A stretch of DNA of 64,000 nt from Orobanche coerulescens (taxonomy: Eukaryota > Streptophyta > Magnoliopsida > Lamiales > Orobanchaceae). Location: assembly GCA_033398695.1 (NCBI GenBank), contig CM065814.1, forward strand, positions 18,658,358-18,722,357, in the 5' to 3' direction. Below, piece after piece: positions 59,129 to 64,000 of this stretch. Numbering within the stretch: position 1 is the first letter of the stretch; each line of letters opens with the position of its first letter. Both the position numbers and the translations under genes were made by a program. Below the pieces are notes generated by a model. It saw only the letters and a program-made list of their open reading frames with translations, made no database searches and was not told where the DNA came from.

Positions 59129-60487
59129 TTAGAATGGATCAGTAGGCGGGATCGAGTCCTCCGGCTCTGCTGGGTAGTAGCGATCGGGCTGGAAGACTGG
59201 AGGTCGTCGTACGGGCGCCGACCGATCTACTCCTAGGCTGAGAAGAAGCCTTTGCCTGGACAGGAAATCTGCGGCTCTAGCCCGGAAGGCTGCGTAGGTC
59301 GTCGGTAGGGTCTTCGTGAGATGCCTGAACATAGGCGAGAAACCCTGAAAACCTCCTAGGACAGCGTAGAGGGCGGTCTCATCGCTTACGGGCTCGCCGT
59401 TGAGGATGATCATGTCAACCCGGTCGATGTAATCCGAGTCGGACTCCTGTTCTCCTTGCCTGATTTGCATCATGCGATGGCGACCTTCTGGCCGGGCGAC
59501 CCTGGTGGCGAAGTGCTCCGTGAAGACATGCGCCAGCTCGTTAAAGGAGCCGATGGACCGAGGTGGCAACGAGGTGTACCATCGGTGGGCGAGGTCGTCC
59601 AGTGTCAGAGGGAACATTCGGCACCTGGTCGCGTCCGATGCCCCACACCCGGTCATGTAGATGTTGAACTTGTGCAGGTGTGCTTGGGGGTCCGATCGCC
59701 CTTGGTACACGGGTGTCTGAGGAGGGGCGATCTTGTGCTGCGCCGGGGCGAGCTCGATGTCGATCGCGAGCGGCTCGCCCGGCGCGGCGATCGTCTTGGC
59801 GGCGCCTGCCCCGGATTGCAGGAGCGCCTTCATGTCGTCGATCTGACGTTGCATCGCGGCGATCGCCGCGGCTCGGCTGCTTGCGGATCGGCTTTGGGAG
59901 CGGGGGCCGAGGCGATCGTGTACCGACCTCCGGACCCCACTGCTGCCGACCTCGGGAATCTGGCGAGCGGGAGCCAGGCGGCTGGATCGCCTTGCGGGAG
60001 CCGGGTAGGCCGAGCTCCCGGTGACGGACACCAACTCCGTCGTGCCAGTAGCCGGGCCGGATCGCCTTGCCGCTGTGTCGGCCGCCGCCTGTGCGATCGA
60101 AGACAGACGTGCTCCGGCTGCCGAGCGCCTCTTCTTGCGGGCGAAAGCCTCCTGGCGATTGCTCGGCCAGTAGTGCCTTGAGCTTCCGCTTGATCTTCCG
60201 GCGAGAGACCGGGGGGGCGGTAGCTGGAGGCGCGTCGAGAGCACTCCGTCGCTCTCCCGTAGACGGCCAGGCCCTTCGATCTGTTCCTTGGTTCGAACCG
60301 ATCGAGCGAGAGGCTTGGGCCGCCGTCTAGGGACGGATCGAGCGTCTCGATCAAGCGCGGCTACCTTCCACCATCGGCCGCCTGACCGACGGAACAGGGT
60401 CCGGGCCGGCTGGTCAGCGGCTTTCTTCGACGCGGATGCGGAAGACATGATTTCTGAAGGATTTCTTTGAAGTGCAGTAAGTGTCAC
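59129..60487 (-). CDS. gag: Gag protein of gag-only gypsy element, 452 codons, uninterrupted
   Basis: Met at 60487. The first ~230 residues are Arg/Ser/Ala-rich and of low complexity. A short helix (IAAMQRQIDDMKALL) follows, then a Retrotrans_gag-type core at about residues 265-400: QAHLHKFNIYMTGCGASDA, CRMFPLTLDDLAHRWYTSLPP, SDYIDRVDMIIL. The frame ends with TDPF and no zinc knuckle. It is one of only two long intact frames in the window. The core is most like Tat/Ogre-type Gag; that lineage is inferred. A long open frame on the opposite strand (59456-60181) is a GC-rich shadow. Confidence 0.82.
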   Translation of the reverse strand: MTLTALQRNPSEIMSSASASKKAADQPARTLFRRSGGRWWKVAALDRDARSVPRRRPKPLARSVRTKEQIEGPGRLRESDGVLSTRLQLPPPRSLAGRSSGSSRHYWPSNRQEAFARKKRRSAAGARLSSIAQAAADTAARRSGPATGTTELVSVTGSSAYPAPARRSSRLAPARQIPEVGSSGVRRSVHDRLGPRSQSRSASSRAAAIAAMQRQIDDMKALLQSGAGAAKTIAAPGEPLAIDIELAPAQHKIAPPQTPVYQGRSDPQAHLHKFNIYMTGCGASDATRCRMFPLTLDDLAHRWYTSLPPRSIGSFNELAHVFTEHFATRVARPEGRHRMMQIRQGEQESDSDYIDRVDMIILNGEPVSDETALYAVLGGFQGFSPMFRHLTKTLPTTYAAFRARAADFLSRQRLLLSLGVDRSAPVRRPPVFQPDRYYPAEPEDSIPPTDPF

Positions 60488-60556
60488 TTCAAGTATTTGC
60501 CCCGAGAACAGTGAGTGTTCTTCGGGACGGTAGGTATAAAAAATCGAGGGTTGGAT

Positions 60557-60576
60557 GCCCTTCCTCTAGCGCCAAT
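60557..60576 (-). other. Primer-binding site of gag-only gypsy element
   Basis: Minus strand ATTGGCGCTAGAGGAAGGGC starts immediately after the LTR. Its position and TGGCGC start fit a PBS; I could not assign the tRNA. Confidence 0.6.
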
Positions 60577-61785
60577 TGTTGTTGCCCAAAATAATTATCC
60601 GAAGATTAATACTGCTGGAAGACGGACAACAAACAACAATTGCGGGAGCACTTCCGAGAGAAGATAATTAATACAAGATTTGCCGGGTTTGTTAGGCCCG
60701 GGCTTGAATGCTCTCGCGAGATGTTATTAATACAAATATTCGTGGATACAAGTATTAATGAGAGAAATCTAAATACAATGAGTGTAAAAAGACTCTGTTA
60801 ATCCGGCTCTTGAGCGAAGCTTGGTGTTCTTCGTCCCGCCGATAATCTGCTCGAGGAGAAAAGGCCGGGAGAAGTAAGACCGAAAGAAAGCTGTTGCCAA
60901 GAGTTGGAGATTAGCCAAGTGCTTAATGTTTGCTTCTGTATAGTGTGCTTGAATCGCAATATTGCTGAAGGAAGCTGAAGGAAGCTGAAGGAAGCTGAAG
61001 GAGTGCCCAAGTGCAGGGCGCCTTGCTTATATAGGGGCAGCCGGGTCCTGTCCTGTAGTGGCCGATCGCCTGCCGGCCATTATAATAAGCTGCCGATCGC
61101 CTGCCGGCCAATATAATAATGTGCCGACCGCCTGCCGGCCAATATTATAATGGGGCGATCTCCTGGGCTGTTGGGCTAAAGTCCAAGGAAGATGCTGGCT
61201 GTCGGGCTAAAGTCCAAGAAAGAGGCTGGCACAGCTTGGGCGGTCCAATAAGGAGCCATCACGTGTCCGGAGTCAGTCAACATGTGGCCCTACTGACAAG
61301 CTTTCGGCGGCCTGTCGGCTGGTGGAGGGAATCTGTCAGGCTTTGGTCAATGGCCCGAGATTCGCGGATCTTGTCTCGGCCCTTGCACGTGGTGCCAGTC
61401 CCAGGTTCGGTCTTAGCCGACTGGGAGGCCATCGGTGCTGATTGACATGAGCGGTCGTCCCTGGCTGATCATCCGAGGTCGCCAACGGTCGGTCACCAAG
61501 GGAAGGTCACCAATGGTCGGTCACCAAGGGTCGATCGGCGGATGCCGATAGAGGGTCGCCAGATGTCGGTCGCCAGAGTCGGTCGCCGAGTACCGAGAGA
61601 CGATCGTATCCGAGGTTGATCGCTCGGCACCGGACTTGTCCTGGGACCTTCTGGGCCGCCTAGCATGTCCATTGGGTTAGGCTCGGTCGCCTGTGTTGCC
61701 GACGGCAGAACCGACTCGCCGCTAAGAAGCCTGGCCGCCGCCTGAGGCGATCGCCGGTCGGAAGGTGTTAAATCTTGACACAACA
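60577..61785 (-). repeat. LTR of gag-only gypsy element, right
   Basis: Three 31-bp units beginning GCCGATCGCC at 61061, 61092 and 61123. These read differently in the left LTR. Outside such patches the two LTRs are nearly identical. Confidence 0.88.
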
Positions 61786-61790
61786 TGTAA

Positions 61791-62594
61791 GAAGAATGTA
61801 AATCTCGGATAATTATTATTTCTTAATTCTAAGTATATAATATTTAATTGTGTATTTATAATACTTATTGCTTTGATTTACCATGGGTGGGAGTCAAAAT
61901 GATCGACTCAATAAGCCTCGTATCTTGGGCAATAATATTATTTATACGATAGTTATTATTATTACAAGAAATCGTGTCCCGACTCGTGTGGGTTGATGAT
62001 GTCCCTTTGAGGAGCTCGATAATGATTATTATTTTAAACCCTGCATGTGGATTTAATTCCGATATAATAATAAAGTTCGAGTGGTACTACTCTTGGATAA
62101 GATATTAATTAATTAAAGCTGTCAGTAGCTTATAATTAATTAATGGACATTCGATATCTTAAACACGGGAAATAATATATTTAATAAGGAGCCCAATTTC
62201 GTAATTTAGGATTTTGGTAGGAAGTGCAATATCAACCTTTTAGTGGACTAAGTTGATATTAATAGATTCATTATATTAGGAAGAGTCCTAATAAGGTAAG
62301 ATGAATTTATCGGGAGTCCTTCCATAATCCTCCTTAAGATCCCTAGTAGTAGTCCAAGAGCCTATATATAGGACTTATGGGTGTTGGCCGATTTTGCATT
62401 ATTCGTACACAAGAAATTTCGATTTTTTCTTTAAAGTGTTTAATTGTGGATCTTGACTTGTGTCTTTGATTCCACAATTGAGAGAACACTTTAATTCTTG
62501 CTACATATAGGAATTACTTAAAGAAAAGGAAATCGAGAATTGTGAGGGATAAAATTTCCCAAACTTCGCTTCCGCTGCATTTTCACTTCCAACA
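61791..62594 (+). repeat. Copia 3' LTR, second part
   Basis: TATA box CTATATATA at 62362-62370, flanked by AGTCC (62351-62355) and GGACT (62371-62375). Ends CTTCCGCTGC...CTTCCAACA at about 62594. The end is chosen from the TG...CA rule and the typical copia U5 phrase; no second LTR is available to confirm it. Confidence 0.65.
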
Positions 62595-64000
62595 CTTCCA
62601 ACCTTACAAAACTAGTATATGAACCTCTCTACTTGGTTGTTGAAGATGGAAGGCATCTTGGATTAGTGCTCAAGCTTCCGGTCTTGAGTTCTACCGATTG
62701 TTTCATTGCTTTTCCTCCGTATAAGATACGTTAAGGTTGCTCTAGGTCTGAGTTCATATTTCTAGGATGATTATGAATATATTTCAGAGATTATTGGACT
62801 CCATTGACGACATAAATTACTGAACACCATGATTTTAGGAAGGTTGAGATGATTAAACATAAGATATACCTTGATTTAGACATGTATGAGTTGAGCCTCG
62901 ATTATGTTGAACCTTAGACCGAAGTTTTCTGAGATTGTAACATTCTTTGGTAATGATTTCGAAAAAATTATTGCATCCATGACTTGTTAAGGTTATCACC
63001 TATGGTGAATGATTTCAAGAGGATAAACTTTAGGGATTGATTTTGATTATATAACCTTCTAGTATCGATTGTTAAAATGAATATCTAGGTAATGATTATA
63101 TCGATTCATAACACTATTGTAGGAGGATTTGTTGAGGATTGGATGTCGTTAGCAAGCTTCAAATTGAACTTAGAACCCAAATGAATGTGTTCCTTGGTAT
63201 GACGTTTTGGGGATACATTGTCACGATCATGTTTTGATAGAACAACCGAATTAGAAATGAATGGAAGGAACTCACGTAATCATGTTCATGCTTTGTGCTG
63301 GAATATGGAAAGATAGATTGTAAGTCGATTATCCAAACCAGTAGTGATTTTGATGTTAACAGGTTAATTAAGGTTCGGGTGTTGCAAAAGGCTTATCGAA
63401 GAACGTCCTCCGAGTGGGCGTACGTTTGTCGGATTGAATACCTATCGTCTTTCTAAGGCAAGTACTTTAATTGTATTTTTCGTATTGGTGTCATTCATAT
63501 TGTCGTGCATATGTGTCGTTGTCGTATGTCCACCTCGTGTTGGTCCTACCGATCATCTTGGGATCTATGCTAGCGGGTGCTGGTTCATTAGACGGGTTTT
63601 CAACCTCGTGTTGGTCCGACGGGATCATCTTGGGATCTATGCAGTGAATGCTGGATCATCGAAATTACCATGTGTACGTCTCGTCGTGGAGATTAATTGT
63701 CGTTGTCATTGCTAATGTTGTTATGGTTATTCTTCCTGAGTTGTCGAATATCTATTGTTGTATACTATCGTACTTGTACTAGCATAATTTTACTAACCAC
63801 CTCGGGGGTGGATATTTGTTTTATGTTCAGGATCCAGAAGAGCGGGGAAACAACCACACGAGCTGCAGGACGATGAGGGTATCGAGTGATGTTGCCGGTC
63901 CAGGAAGTTCCTTCATTTGAGTCGTGTTTTAATAAGTACTCGAGTACGCTGTTGTTTTGTGTTGTTTAGATGATATTGTATTGTTTACTGTTTGGTGTTG
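62595..64000 (+). repeat. Diverged Tekay2-type LTR, part
   Basis: Plus-strand sequence from about 63400 aligns with the reverse complement of 40020-40640 (CACCTCGTGTTGGTCC, TTCAGGATCCAG, AATAAGTACTCGAGTACG). 62700-63350 resembles 41200-41420 more weakly. So it is the transcribed part of an older LTR of that family, running out of the window. No gene; the open stretch at 63434-63715 is within it. Confidence 0.65.

Larger units (their letters stand above)
57093..61785 (-). mobile_element. Gag-only Ty3/gypsy element (Tat/Ogre-like gag)
   Basis: LTRs 57093-58305 and 60577-61785 (1213 and 1209 bp), TGTTGTTGCCC...GACACAACA, direct repeat TGTAA at 57088-57092 and 61786-61790. Minus-strand PBS ATTGGCGCTAGAGGAAGGG beside the right LTR (primer tRNA not assigned) and polypurine tract AGCTGGGGGGCAAT beside the left. 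The 2.3-kb interior holds one Gag reading frame and no pol. Confidence 0.9.
50714..62594 (+). mobile_element. Ty1/copia element, decayed, 5' LTR not seen
   Basis: Gag, protease, integrase, RT and RNase H in copia order on the plus strand (51478-56644), then a polypurine tract and a 3' LTR from 56721 that is interrupted by a gag-only gypsy element and ends at about 62594. X-outer abuts at 50713, so the 5' LTR is probably left of the window. Lineage within copia was not resolved. Confidence 0.85.

Noticed and set aside
59456..60181. 241-codon open frame on the plus strand
   Set aside because: Exactly antisense to the Gag of the gag-only gypsy element, in GC-rich DNA where stops are rare. No domain is recognisable.
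62595..64000. Host single-copy flanking DNA
   Set aside because: It first looked unique, but from about 63400 it aligns with the Tekay2 LTR in reverse orientation.

Overview
The window is plant nuclear DNA that is, end to end, nested LTR retrotransposons. I see no host gene, tRNA, rRNA or CRISPR array. An angiosperm host is indicated by the families present: Athila-type and Tekay/Del-type Ty3/gypsy, SIRE-type and another Ty1/copia, and plant primer-binding sites complementary to tRNA-Asp and tRNA-iMet. The species cannot be told.

Layout, from oldest to youngest by who interrupts whom. (0) Part of a diverged Tekay-type LTR, 62595-64000. (1) A degraded Ty1/copia element, about 50714-62594. It is cut by a solo SIRE-like LTR (52790-54008, TSD AGGGC) and, in its 3' LTR, by a minus-strand gag-only gypsy element (57093-61785, TSD TGTAA). 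(2) A non-coding gypsy-like element, here called X, plus strand. Its left LTR runs off the window at base 1 and its right LTR ends at 50713. (3) Inside X-outer: a solo SIRE-like LTR (162-1207, TSD CATTT), an Athila element (2426-36309, TSD TTATA) and a minus-strand Tekay-type element (Tekay2, 39824-49227, TSD GCAGG/GCGGG). (4) Inside Athila pol: a minus-strand gag-only SIRE element (7313-11665, TSD AAGAA) and a second, minus-strand copy of X (X-inner, 12020-29804, TSD GGTGC). (5) Inside the left LTR of X-inner: the most intact element, a plus-strand Tekay-type chromovirus (Tekay1, 12816-22096, TSD ATTGA). Its gag-pol frame is open for 1383 codons.

Coding content is limited to retroelement gag, protease, reverse transcriptase, RNase H, integrase and chromodomain-like segments, plus the accessory reading frame of Athila. 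Almost all are broken by stops and frameshifts. X carries no coding capacity, and two elements keep only gag, so three of the families would depend on proteins made elsewhere.

The strongest unexplained signal is in the LTR promoters. In X, Tekay1, Tekay2 and three SIRE-like LTRs, about 5 to 16 copies of a degenerate 12-bp palindrome (TAGCGNNCGCTA / TTACGTACGTAA) cluster next to the TATA box. They come as doublets or short arrays whose starts are almost always 23 or 24 bp apart. Athila carries a different 12-mer (GGGCCGCGGCAC type) with a 21-bp rhythm, both in its LTRs and in an internal block ahead of its accessory gene and a candidate leader intron. In several families the TATA box is also flanked by, or overlaps, an inverted repeat whose sequence differs between families but whose pairing is kept. 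Together these look like a shared LTR promoter architecture that crosses the copia/gypsy divide.
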